Shown: in pieces, positions 8,305 to 16,539 of the stretch | Position numbering within the stretch: position 1 is the stretch's first letter | Layout of the letters: every line of letters begins with the position of its first letter | Origin: CAZKWG01 sp964615375 | Lineage (GTDB): Bacteria > Myxococcota_A > UBA796 > CAZKWG01 | DNA length: 56,443 nt | NCBI GenBank assembly: GCA_964615375.1 | Contig: CAZTOW010000061.1 | Span: 1 to 56,443 of the forward strand | Direction of reading: 5' to 3' | Translations under genes and position numbers: made by a program | The notes under the pieces: generated by a model | Told to the model about the DNA's origin: nothing | The model's database searches: none | Seen by the model: only the letters and a program-made list of their open reading frames with translations

Positions 8305-11300
8305 TCATCCGACCTGCGCGCTGGTGGGTTGCTTCGCCTGTTGTAGCAGAGCATCCACCGCGTTCATGTCCTGATCGAGCTGCCCCTGCTTCTTGAGGCG
8401 CTCGTTGCGGTGCGCCTGCGTCCAGGTGTTGATGGTCGCCATGGCGGCGGCGTGGCGCTGGCGCTGGGCCTCGCGCCCGGCCTCGAGCTTCTGGAGCCGG
8501 TCCAGCAGCGTGCCCTCCGCGCCCTGGAACTGCTGGTTGGCGGCTTGAGACTCGGCCTTGTCCTTGGCCAGGCGCGCGCTGATGGTCAGCAGGCCCGTGT
8601 AGCCGGTGTTCATCCAGTTGTCGGCGGCGACGTCCAGGCGCTGCTGATCGGCCACCACGCCGATGCCCACGAGGAGCTGCTTCTGGGTGTCGGTGCCCGC
8701 GCCCTGCGTCTTCTGGAGCCCGGTCTCCAGGCCCTTGGGATCGGCCGCGCGCACCTGGTCGCCGCCGAAATCGTCCGGCAGGATGCCGGCGATGCGCATG
8801 AGCCAGCCCACCATGTCGGTCACGCCGCTCATGAAGCCGGAGATGGGGCTGATGATGCCGCCGGCCTGCTCTTTCTTCTGCTCGAGGTCCTCCCTGGCCT
8901 TCTCGCGCTTCTTCTCCTTCTCCTCGAGCGTCTGCTTCTCCTTGTTCGCGCTGTCCAGGTTCTGCTTGCCGACCTGCACGGCGCGGTCGGCGACCTGCGC
9001 CTGCGCCGCCGCCGCCTTCTTCTGGACCTCGAGCTGGGCCTTCGCCTGGTTGAGGTCCTGGACCTCCGCGTCGATCTTCGCCCAGTTGTCCGCGGCGTTC
9101 GTGAGGATGCTCTCCTGCTCGGTGGGGGGAGGCGGCAGGAGCTGGAGGTCGGTCCGGGCCAGGTCCACGCGGTCCATGAGCGCCTGGACCTGGGGTCGCA
9201 GCGCGTCGCGCGCGGACTTCTGGTCCTCGCTCATCCCCATGCGCTGGTCCGGGGTCATCGAGGCGTCCACGGTGGCCTGGGAGGTGGCCTGGCCCAGGTT
9301 CAGCAGCCGATCGCTGTACTCGGACTGACCCTCGGTGAACTCGTCCCTGCCCGGCTGGAACTCCTGGCGCCGCTCAGAGAGCGCGATGGCGTTGTCCCTG
9401 CGGACCTCGTGCCGCTCGCCCTCCACGTAGCTGGCCCGGTTGCGCTGGGCGTCGTCGGCGCGCTGCTTCTTGATCTTGTAGAGCGCGGGGTCCGACTTCT
9501 CCAGCGCGCTGTCGGGTATGTCCGAGGAGCCCACGCTCCCGTCGTCGGGCAGGCCCTTCAGCGCCTCCAGGGGCTCATCCAGGCCCGATCGGGTCATGCT
9601 GCCGAACATCCGGTCGCGCCAGGCCTTGGCCTGGTCGCCGGTGAAGTCCTCCGAGGCGTGGTGCTCCCGGAACATCATCTTGTCCAGGATCGCGCTCTTG
9701 TACTTCTGGTTCCCGCGGTCGTAGCGCCCGCGGTCCACGCTGGCCTGCTTGCGGGCGCTCGTCGCGTCCGAGCCCACCTGCTGCCAGAGCTTCGCCTCCT
9801 TCTTGCTGACCTTGTTGCTCATCATCCGGTCGGTGAGCGTGCCGTGCAGGTTCTCCAGCCCGTTCGCCTTGCTCTCGGAGCCCCCGGCGACCTTGTTCTT
9901 GTCGCGCAGGCTCACGTTCTGCTCGTGGATCTGGTTCATGCCGGACCGGTTGGCCCGCATCTCCTTGCCGATGTCCCGGAAGTCCTTCTTGTTCCCCTTG
10001 GCGGTGAGGTGATCCGTGTCGAAGGCGATCTTGAACAGCTCTTTGAGCTTGCTGTGCTTCTCGTCGGTCTTCGGGCCCTTGTTGGAGGCGTCGCCCGTAG
10101 GCGCGGCGATGGTCTTGTTCCCGAACATCCCGCTGAGCTTCTCGGTGCCTTTCTGCGTGGCCTTCTCCGTCCCGGTCTTGACCACGCGGCTCGAGGCGTC
10201 CTCGGTGAACGAGCTGACCTGCTTGGAGAGCTTCTCGGCGCGCGCGGCCTGCAGGGCGGGGTCCGCGTCGGAGAGCATGATCTGGCCGGCGCGCAGACCG
10301 ATGGGCACGAGGCGCATGAAGGTGAGCGCGGCCCCGACGATCGCGTTGATCTTGCCCAGCAGCATGCCGGCGTTGGCCGCCAGCGGGATGATGGGGGCGA
10401 TGATCCCCACCAGCGGCAGCAGCAGCGGGAAGAAGACCGAGGCGAGCGCCAGCGCGCTCCCCAGGCCCGCGATGAGCAGGCAGACGCCCGAGATCTGCCC
10501 GATGATGGTGTTGGCGCCGTCCAGCCAGTCCAGCACCGCCTCGACCTTGTCGATGGTGTCGCCGGTGTTCCACTTGGCCTTGGCGCTGTCGAACTTGGCG
10601 CCCGACTGCTTGAACCAGGCCTCCGGCCCCATCTTGAAGATCTCGACCGCCGTGAACACGCCGCCGGCGAAGCGCATCTTCTTGAGCGCGCCCGCCATCA
10701 CGCCCTGGATGAGCCCGGCGCTGACGCCGTTGACCAGGCCCTCCAGCGCGCCCGCGCCGAGGGCGCGGCCCACCAGCGAGGCCTTGTCGCTCGTGGCCAT
10801 GCCGGTGTCGCTGCGGTGCACCCAGTAGTCGTGCCAGGCCTTCTCGTTGATGTACTCGTTCAGCTCGCCCTGGCTCAGCTCGGCGAAGTCCAGCAGTCGG
10901 CCGTCTGATCCCGTTCCCGTGCCCGTGCCGCTGTCGCCGGTGTCGGAGCTCGTGCTGGAGTCGTCGCTCGTGTCGGAGCCTGGCGGGACGTTGTCCTTGG
11001 AGCCGGGCTTGTCCTGGGTCGGGGTCTCCTTGGGGCTCGGGTCGCCCTTGTCGCCGCCGGTCTCCGGCTTCTGGTTCTCGGGGCCGTCCTCGGGCGCGTC
11101 CTCGTCCTGCTCCTCGGCGTTCTCGGGCTCGTCGGGGGTGTCCCCGCCGTCGTCCTCCTGGTTCTCCGTCTGCTTCTCCTGGCCCTGGAGCTCGGGCTGA
11201 TCGCCCTGCTCCTCCTCGTCCTCGCCCTGGGTCTCGCTCTCGGTGTCCTGGAGGAGGGGGCTCTGCAGGTCGGGGGTCTCGGTCGCGCCCTGCTGGGCCT

Positions 11301-11484
11301 CGAGCGCGTCGGGCGTGAGCGGGTTGGGGGAGCCGTCCCCCGAGTCCAGCGGATCGACCAGCGGGTCCATGAGCTGGTCGAAAGCCTTGGATTTTCCCTG
11401 CTTGTTCGCGCCGGCCTCGAGATCGGGCTTGCGCTGGATCTTCGCGAGGTCCCTGTCCTCGAGCTGTGTGGTGACCTGGCCCAT
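8305..11484 (-). CDS. Large protein with hydrophobic core; candidate CIS cargo or tape measure
   Basis: This 1059-residue protein has a disordered, acidic and Pro/Glu/Gln-rich N-terminal third (about residues 45-195). A Gly/Ala-rich helical stretch (about 234-285) and a strongly hydrophobic segment (about 327-400, with three or four potential membrane-inserting helices) follow. After these comes a long charged, partly coiled-coil C-terminal half (clearest about 780-900 and 960-1055). It has no signal peptide. Such a layout fits CIS-delivered toxins or cargo that insert into membranes. Tape-measure proteins also combine coiled coils with a hydrophobic patch, so this is an alternative, since no other tape measure is evident in the locus. 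It is coupled to the TPR-like gene and diverges from the PAAR cassette. Function is inferred from architecture and neighbours only. Confidence 0.65.
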   Translation of the reverse strand: MGQVTTQLEDRDLAKIQRKPDLEAGANKQGKSKAFDQLMDPLVDPLDSGDGSPNPLTPDALEAQQGATETPDLQSPLLQDTESETQGEDEEEQGDQPELQGQEKQTENQEDDGGDTPDEPENAEEQDEDAPEDGPENQKPETGGDKGDPSPKETPTQDKPGSKDNVPPGSDTSDDSSTSSDTGDSGTGTGTGSDGRLLDFAELSQGELNEYINEKAWHDYWVHRSDTGMATSDKASLVGRALGAGALEGLVNGVSAGLIQGVMAGALKKMRFAGGVFTAVEIFKMGPEAWFKQSGAKFDSAKAKWNTGDTIDKVEAVLDWLDGANTIIGQISGVCLLIAGLGSALALASVFFPLLLPLVGIIAPIIPLAANAGMLLGKINAIVGAALTFMRLVPIGLRAGQIMLSDADPALQAARAEKLSKQVSSFTEDASSRVVKTGTEKATQKGTEKLSGMFGNKTIAAPTGDASNKGPKTDEKHSKLKELFKIAFDTDHLTAKGNKKDFRDIGKEMRANRSGMNQIHEQNVSLRDKNKVAGGSESKANGLENLHGTLTDRMMSNKVSKKEAKLWQQVGSDATSARKQASVDRGRYDRGNQKYKSAILDKMMFREHHASEDFTGDQAKAWRDRMFGSMTRSGLDEPLEALKGLPDDGSVGSSDIPDSALEKSDPALYKIKKQRADDAQRNRASYVEGERHEVRRDNAIALSERRQEFQPGRDEFTEGQSEYSDRLLNLGQATSQATVDASMTPDQRMGMSEDQKSARDALRPQVQALMDRVDLARTDLQLLPPPPTEQESILTNAADNWAKIDAEVQDLNQAKAQLEVQKKAAAAQAQVADRAVQVGKQNLDSANKEKQTLEEKEKKREKAREDLEQKKEQAGGIISPISGFMSGVTDMVGWLMRIAGILPDDFGGDQVRAADPKGLETGLQKTQGAGTDTQKQLLVGIGVVADQQRLDVAADNWMNTGYTGLLTISARLAKDKAESQAANQQFQGAEGTLLDRLQKLEAGREAQRQRHAAAMATINTWTQAHRNERLKKQGQLDQDMNAVDALLQQAKQPTSAQVG

Positions 11485-11526
11485 GCCCCGCCCCGCTCTG
11501 CGGCCTGGACGCGCGCCGCCACGACG

Positions 11527-11555
11527 ATCATGACCGCACAGATGTTCCGTGTCAA
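11527..11555 (-). promoter_or_regulatory. Sigma-70-type promoter of the 1059-aa gene
   Basis: On the minus strand a perfect -35 TTGACA (11555-11550) is followed after 17 bp by CATGAT (11532-11527). The predicted start near 11520 gives a leader of about 35 bases before the ATG at 11484. It lies back-to-back with the plus-strand promoter at 11586. Confidence 0.55.
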
Positions 11556-11585
11556 CCGCCGCCAGCGCCGCGCTTGACCCTGCCC

Positions 11586-11614
11586 TTGCCGTCCCGCTCC
11601 GCAGGACCTATGAT
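11586..11614 (+). promoter_or_regulatory. Sigma-70-type promoter of the spike/PAAR cassette
   Basis: TTGCCG and TATGAT are separated by 17 bp, with the predicted start near 11621 and the ribosome site GGGGAG at 11632-11637 before the ATG at 11643. It would drive the plus-strand genes 11643-13442. Confidence 0.6.
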
Positions 11615-11642
11615 AGTCAGAGATCAGCCCTGGGGAGTGTCC

Positions 11643-11957
11643 ATGTCCGCCCAGCTCACGTCCGCCGCCGAGATCGCGCTGTCCAACGCGATCTCCCTGC
11701 CTTCTGGCCGAGAGGTCGTCGTCCGCAGCGGACCTGAGGAGGTCGTCGAGGTGCGCAGCCCCGACGGCACGGTGGAGGTCTCGGTCGTGCTCACCGAGCA
11801 GGGGCCCGTGCTGCGCGTGACCGGCGGGCGGCTGGAGATGCAGGCGGAGACGCTCGCGCTCAAGGGGCGCCGCGTGGAGATCGACGCGAGCGAGCTCGCC
11901 ACGATCACGAGCGGCGGTGAGGTGGTCGTCCAGGCGCCGATGATCCGGCTGAACTGA
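11643..11957 (+). CDS. Small spike-like beta-helix protein
   Basis: The 104-residue protein ends in short alternating strands (residues about 60-104, with LEMQAETLALKGRRVEIDAS and a closing QAPMIRLN) that resemble the C-terminal needle of gpV/VgrG spike proteins. The OB-fold that normally precedes the needle is absent. It sits 8 bp upstream of a PAAR gene, so it may add a stretch of needle below the PAAR tip or decorate the spike. The ATG has a well placed GGGGAG. No signal peptide is present. The assignment to the CIS rests on this resemblance and on context. Confidence 0.65.
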   Translation: MSAQLTSAAEIALSNAISLPSGREVVVRSGPEEVVEVRSPDGTVEVSVVLTEQGPVLRVTGGRLEMQAETLALKGRRVEIDASELATITSGGEVVVQAPMIRLN

Positions 11958-11965
11958 GGTCTGCC

Positions 11966-12352
<387 letters not shown>

Positions 12353-12374
12353 GCAGACCCAAGGCCGAGGATCG

Positions 12375-13442
12375 ATGAGGCTCAGGCACCTCGAGGCGTT
12401 CCGTCCGGTCTGCCCGGCCTGCCGCTCGGTCGAGCAGGCGGCCCCCCTCTCGCTGGTGGCCGTCTACCGCGAGGAGGGCGATCACATCGTGGAGGGGATG
12501 CTGCATTGCAGCAATTCCGCCTGTCAGCGCGAGTACCCCATCCTCGACGGGATCCCCCTCCTGGTCACGGAGATCCGGCGCGTCATCCAGGAGCAGCAGG
12601 CGCCCCTGCTGCTGCGGAGCGATCTGTCCCCCGAGATCGAGAGCCTGGTGGGCGACGCGCTGGGGCCCGGCTCCAGCCTGGACACCGTGCGCCAGCACCA
12701 GAGCGCCTACGCGAGCGGCCACTGGTCGGACCTGGACCCCGACGACGGCGCGCCCTCGGCCGTGCTCCCGCTGGTGCAGGCCGCGCTCGAGCTCTGTGGT
12801 GGCGTCGGTGGCGGCGCGGTCGAGGGCCCCGTCGTCGAGCTGGGCTGCGCGGTCGGTCGGGCGAGCTTCGCGCTGGCCGAGGCCACGGACGGCCTCGTGC
12901 TGGGACTGGATCTGCACCTCGGGCTGCTGCGCGTCGCCTCCCAGGCGCTGCGCCGGGGGCGGGTGGTCTACCCGCGCCGCCGGGTGGGGCTGGTCTACGA
13001 CCGGCGCGACTTCGCCGTCTCCCTGCCCGGCGCCGAGCGCGTGGACTTCTGGCTGGCCGACGCCCTCGCCCTGCCGCTGCCCGCCGCCAGCGCCAGCTTC
13101 CTGCTGGCGCTGAACCTGCTGGACTGCGTGTCCGCGCCCTGGATGCTGCTCTCGTCCATGGCCCAGGTGCTCCGGTCCGGCGGTCGTGCGGCGCTCTGCA
13201 CCCCCTACGACTGGGCGCCCTCGGCCACCCCGCTGGAGGGCTGGCTCGGCGGCCACTCCCAGCGCGGCCCCGAGCGCGGTGACGCCGAGCCCGCCCTCCG
13301 CGCCCTGCTCGACCCGGCGAGCCCTCGCTACGCGGGAGGGGGCCTGCGGCTCCTGGGGGAGCGCGAGGCGGACTGGCGGGTGCGGCTGCACGCGCGGTCG
13401 GAGATGCGGTACCGGGTGGATATGTTGGCGTTGGGGCGGTGA
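12375..13442 (+). CDS. Trm112-like zinc domain fused to SAM methyltransferase
   Basis: The 355-residue protein begins with a Trm112-like zinc domain: CPAC near residue 14, CSNSAC near residue 45, followed by YPILDGIPLL. A class I methyltransferase fold follows, with motif I VELGCAVGRAS (about residues 154-164), an acidic end of strand 2 (GLDLHL) and a catalytic-region FWLADALALPLP. It would transfer a methyl group from S-adenosylmethionine to an unknown small molecule or protein. It is 22 bp downstream of the PAAR gene and probably co-transcribed, which is unusual for a spike cassette. It could modify a CIS component or a delivered product, but nothing in the sequence fixes the substrate. Confidence 0.8.
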   Translation: MRLRHLEAFRPVCPACRSVEQAAPLSLVAVYREEGDHIVEGMLHCSNSACQREYPILDGIPLLVTEIRRVIQEQQAPLLLRSDLSPEIESLVGDALGPGSSLDTVRQHQSAYASGHWSDLDPDDGAPSAVLPLVQAALELCGGVGGGAVEGPVVELGCAVGRASFALAEATDGLVLGLDLHLGLLRVASQALRRGRVVYPRRRVGLVYDRRDFAVSLPGAERVDFWLADALALPLPAASASFLLALNLLDCVSAPWMLLSSMAQVLRSGGRAALCTPYDWAPSATPLEGWLGGHSQRGPERGDAEPALRALLDPASPRYAGGGLRLLGEREADWRVRLHARSEMRYRVDMLALGR

Positions 13443-13731
13443 GCGCTCACCCGGCTGACCCTTCCCGTGGTCGATGAGCCTCTGAGCTCTACGCGCGGCG
13501 GAGGGGCTCAGCGTGAGCGCGGTAGAGGGCGTCGAGGTCCGGTGGAACGTCGGCCACGTGAGGTTTCTGGTTTATTATGAACAGAGGACTTTGGTAAGCG
13601 ATAGCGCCCATAAAATGTTTATTTTTCCTGTCGCTGGGCTTGCTGTCTGACTCCACCCTGGGTAGAACTGTTGCGCGCTGCACGACCAGCTCACGCCGAT
13701 GGAGCTCAACAGCGCACACGGGAGGCTGCGG
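13443..13731. other. Non-coding stretch upstream of Uma2 gene
   Basis: About 290 bp without a convincing gene. The centre (13560-13635) is much more AT-rich than its surroundings. A short minus-strand open frame ending at 13489 has codon-like content in its last 20 codons only, and I do not accept it as a gene. Confidence 0.5.
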
Positions 13732-14553
13732 ATGGAGATGACCATTCGCCAGGAGCACCTGGCGCCGATAGACTGGCCTGGGAGGTCTATCGTGCAGACC
13801 CTGAACCCGGATCCACTCGTACCGTCCGTTCCACCAGGCCAGGACGAGCTCCCTTACGACTTCGGGCCCCCTATGGAATCACGACGTCACCGCACGATGA
13901 TGAACATGCTCATCGACTCGCTGGAGCTCTACTGGGGCGAGGAGGCGCCGGGCTACGCTGGCGGGAACATGGCGATGTACTTCCACGAGAGCCAGGTGGA
14001 GCACAACGACTTCCTGGGACCGGACTTCTTCGTCGTCCTGGGCGCGCGTCCCGGGCGCCGCAAGAGCTGGGTGGTCTGGCAGGAGGGGCTCACGCCCGAC
14101 GTGGTGGTGGAGCTGCTGAGCGCGCGCACCGAACGCCGGGATCGTGGCGACAAGATGCAGATCTACGCGCGCACCCTGCACGTCTCGAACTACTACCTCT
14201 ACGATCCCTTCGACGCGCGCCTGGAGGGCTACACCTTGGAGCACGGGCGCTACACGCCTCTGCAACCCAACGCCTCTGGTCGGTTGCCCTGCCCGGAGCT
14301 GGGCCTGGAGCTGGGTCCGCACCTCCAGTACGACACGATGGAGGGCGAGGAGGTCCCCTACCTGCGCTGGTTCCTCCCCGACGGCACCCTGCTCCCCTCG
14401 CCACGCGAGCATGCCGCACTCGTGCAGGCCCGCGCCGACGAGGCCACCGCCCGCGCCGACGAGGCCGTCGCCCAGCGAGACACCGAGCGCGCCCGCGCCG
14501 AGGCAGCCGAGGCCCGCCTCCGCGAGTTGGAGTCCCGGCTGCGAGACGGCTGA
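13732..14553 (+). CDS. Uma2 family (DUF820) endonuclease-like protein
   Basis: The 273-residue protein matches the Uma2 family, a restriction-endonuclease-like fold. It has GPDFFVVLG (acid in the first motif), TPDVVVELLSARTERRDRGDK (acidic residues, then Lys of the D-ExK-type core) and a YYLYDPF strand. Its last 40 residues are a charged Ala/Arg/Glu coiled coil, a common tail in this family. I prefer the ATG at 13732 with GGAGG at 13721-13725; an ATG at 13699 lacks a ribosome site. It is a single gene flanked by AT-richer non-coding DNA upstream and a long inverted repeat downstream, which suggests an accessory insertion. The biological role of Uma2 proteins is not settled. Confidence 0.8.
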   Translation: MEMTIRQEHLAPIDWPGRSIVQTLNPDPLVPSVPPGQDELPYDFGPPMESRRHRTMMNMLIDSLELYWGEEAPGYAGGNMAMYFHESQVEHNDFLGPDFFVVLGARPGRRKSWVVWQEGLTPDVVVELLSARTERRDRGDKMQIYARTLHVSNYYLYDPFDARLEGYTLEHGRYTPLQPNASGRLPCPELGLELGPHLQYDTMEGEEVPYLRWFLPDGTLLPSPREHAALVQARADEATARADEAVAQRDTERARAEAAEARLRELESRLRDG

Positions 14554-14706
14554 CCGCCCCATCCAGCTCCGGCCCCATCCACTCCCAACACAATACAACT
14601 CTCCGCCGCCCTCACCCCAACCTGGGGCCCAGAAGGCGAAGCCCCCAGAATCCCTCCCGAGCGCGGCGGCGACCCCCCAACCCGCCCCGACCCCTCTCGC
14701 GTCGCC

Positions 14707-14825
14707 CTCTGAGCGCTCTGTGTCTCTGTGGTTTACTGCTCGAGGGATCGAAGGAGTATGCCGAAATTACGGACTTGCCGACATTTCTTCGGGCAGATCA
14801 CCACAGAGGCACAGAGCGCTCAGAG
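14707..14825. repeat. Long inverted repeat, 26-base arms
   Basis: The left arm (14707-14732) and right arm (14800-14825) are inverted copies of each other with one mismatch, separated by 67 bp. The arms are built from CTCTGAGCGCTCTGTG and a CTCTGTGGT motif. I recall similar CTCTGTG-type repeats as dispersed intergenic elements in environmental bacteria. It lies between two convergent genes (ends at 14553 and 14908), where a large stem could also stop transcription from both sides. The rest of the 14554-14907 gap shows no gene. Confidence 0.8.
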
Positions 14826-14907
14826 GTCGACGCGGCCAGAACTCGGCGGCGGGGCGGACGGATCGAACGCGCTTACAGGGAGACGGTCCCCATCCACAGA
14901 CCGATCC

Positions 14908-16536
14908 CTACTCCCCCCCCACCCCCAGCTTCAGCCCCAGGTTCCCCATGTGCGCCACCGCCCGGAAGGCGGCCTTCGCCCCCATGTTCAAGGCCCCCGA
15001 CGGCCACGGACACCCGGCCGTGGGGCTGACCTGCAGCGGCTGCCCCAGCGCGACGGCGACGATGTCCGGCAGGACCGGCTGGCCCGGCGCCGCGGGCGGG
15101 GAGGTGGCGGCGATCTCGGCGACGAGGTTGGCGATGCAGGCCTCGGGGGCCTCGTTCATCACGCCCTCGGCGGGGTCGGGCATGCGGTTGTAGGCGTCCC
15201 AGAGGGCCAGCGACCAGAGCTGGGCCTGGCCGGGCGCGACGGGCGGGCGGGGGCCGGTGTCCGCGGCCAGCAGCGCGTTCTCGAAGGCGCGCAGGCCCGT
15301 GGCCATCGTGTGGGCGGACCAGCGATCGTTCACGCGCGGGTCGGCCCCGCCGCCCGGGGCGCCGTCGGAGGATCCGAAGACCAGGGAGGCGCGCTTGGAC
15401 AGGCCCCAGGCCCCCATGCGGTCCACGCCCGCGTCCACCACCGCGTACTTGTCCGGGCAGACCAGCTCGGGGTCGGGGTGCCACAGCAGCACGTAGGGCG
15501 GCAGATCCTGGCCGAGGATCTCGGCCAGGCCCAGGCAGCGCTCGGTGTTCTCCGGCGCGTCCCGCAGCTTCGCCATCTCCGTCGCCGCGTGCTTCTTGGC
15601 GTTGTCCGTGGCCTGCTGATCGAAGGTGAGCGCCTCGGCGGTGCCCATGCGCGCCCCGCCCATCTCCACCGCCACCGCCTGCGAGAGCGGCGCCGAGAGC
15701 GCGATCTCCGCCTGCAAGGCGCGGGTCGTGTCCTGGTCGTCCAGCTCGCCGGCCAGCTCCTTGCGCTCCTCCACGCAGGCGGCCTCCGCCACCAGCGCCG
15801 CGTCGCGACCGGCCTCCGCCGCCATCGCCCGCTCCTCGGCGATGGCCGCCTTCTCCTCGGCCTCCTGCGCCTTGGAGTACTCCCTGTATGCTAGAAAACC
15901 TAGTCCAACCCCGATGCCGCTCATGAAGAGGAGCGGGCTGAAGAGGGCGGGCGAGATCCCCGCCTTCTTGGCCTGGGTGGCGATCCAGGTCATCGCCCGC
16001 GCCTTGGGATCGGCCAGGGTCGCGGCGGCGGTGGGGATGATCCAGAAGGCGGAGCTCATGGCGCTCTCCACCTGATCGGCGCGGCGCAGGCGACCGGCGC
16101 CCACGCCCGCGCGGGCGCCCTGGGCGACCTCGGCCTGGACCTCCAGCGTGAACACCACGCTGCTGAGATCGTCGAGCGAGGCCTCCAGCCGCGTGCCGCT
16201 GCGCCACTCGCTGCCCATGGTGGCGATGCTGCGGACGTCGGGGCGGAGGATCTCCAGCTTGACCGCGCCGGGCACGTTGCGCGCGCGCAGCACCCGGGGG
16301 TCGCCCGGGCGGCCCTCGCGGATCTCGGCCTCCAGCAGCAGGGTGGCGCCGGGGGGAGGGGCCTCGTCGGCGCGGCGCAGCACCGTCTGGCGGAGCTGCG
16401 CGCTGGACTCAGCCGGAGCGCCGCCGTTGGTGCTCTCCTGGAGGAGGAGCACGGCGAAGATCTCGCCCGCCTCGAGGCGGATCGCGACGCGGCTGGGGCG
16501 GGCCTGGGGCTCGAAACACTGGAGGGTCAGGGCCAT
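14908..16536 (-). CDS. Membrane-anchored CIS-operon protein, unknown
   Basis: The 542-residue protein has a beta-rich N-terminal domain (about residues 1-145), one clear membrane segment (about 198-217), an Ala/Glu coiled coil right after it (about 218-275) and a mixed C-terminal domain (about 300-542). There is no cleavable signal peptide, so the N-terminal domain is probably cytoplasmic and the C-terminal part periplasmic, or the reverse. It starts 3 bp after the stop of the AAA+ ATPase and is the last gene of the CIS operon. I do not recognise the family. Its place suggests an inner-membrane anchor or dock. Rare codons CTA-GGT-TTT-CTA lie inside the membrane segment. Confidence 0.65.
   Translation of the reverse strand: MALTLQCFEPQARPSRVAIRLEAGEIFAVLLLQESTNGGAPAESSAQLRQTVLRRADEAPPPGATLLLEAEIREGRPGDPRVLRARNVPGAVKLEILRPDVRSIATMGSEWRSGTRLEASLDDLSSVVFTLEVQAEVAQGARAGVGAGRLRRADQVESAMSSAFWIIPTAAATLADPKARAMTWIATQAKKAGISPALFSPLLFMSGIGVGLGFLAYREYSKAQEAEEKAAIAEERAMAAEAGRDAALVAEAACVEERKELAGELDDQDTTRALQAEIALSAPLSQAVAVEMGGARMGTAEALTFDQQATDNAKKHAATEMAKLRDAPENTERCLGLAEILGQDLPPYVLLWHPDPELVCPDKYAVVDAGVDRMGAWGLSKRASLVFGSSDGAPGGGADPRVNDRWSAHTMATGLRAFENALLAADTGPRPPVAPGQAQLWSLALWDAYNRMPDPAEGVMNEAPEACIANLVAEIAATSPPAAPGQPVLPDIVAVALGQPLQVSPTAGCPWPSGALNMGAKAAFRAVAHMGNLGLKLGVGGE
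15890..15904. repeat. Paired CTAG motif, copy 1
   Basis: GCTAGAAAACCTAGT contains two CTAG tetramers 9 bp apart, inside the membrane segment of the 542-residue protein. CTAG is rare in this window. Related copies are at 40114 and 50383. Confidence 0.6.
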
Positions 16537-16539
16537 GGT

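Noticed and set aside
9575..10573. Gln/Arg/His-rich minus-strand frame within the 1059-aa gene
   Set aside because: It is a shadow frame of the large gene with no start site or domain.
13489..13758. Minus-strand open frame of about 89 residues
   Set aside because: Only its last 20 codons look gene-like; most lies in AT-rich DNA and it overlaps the start of the Uma2 gene. It could be a remnant, but I cannot show this.
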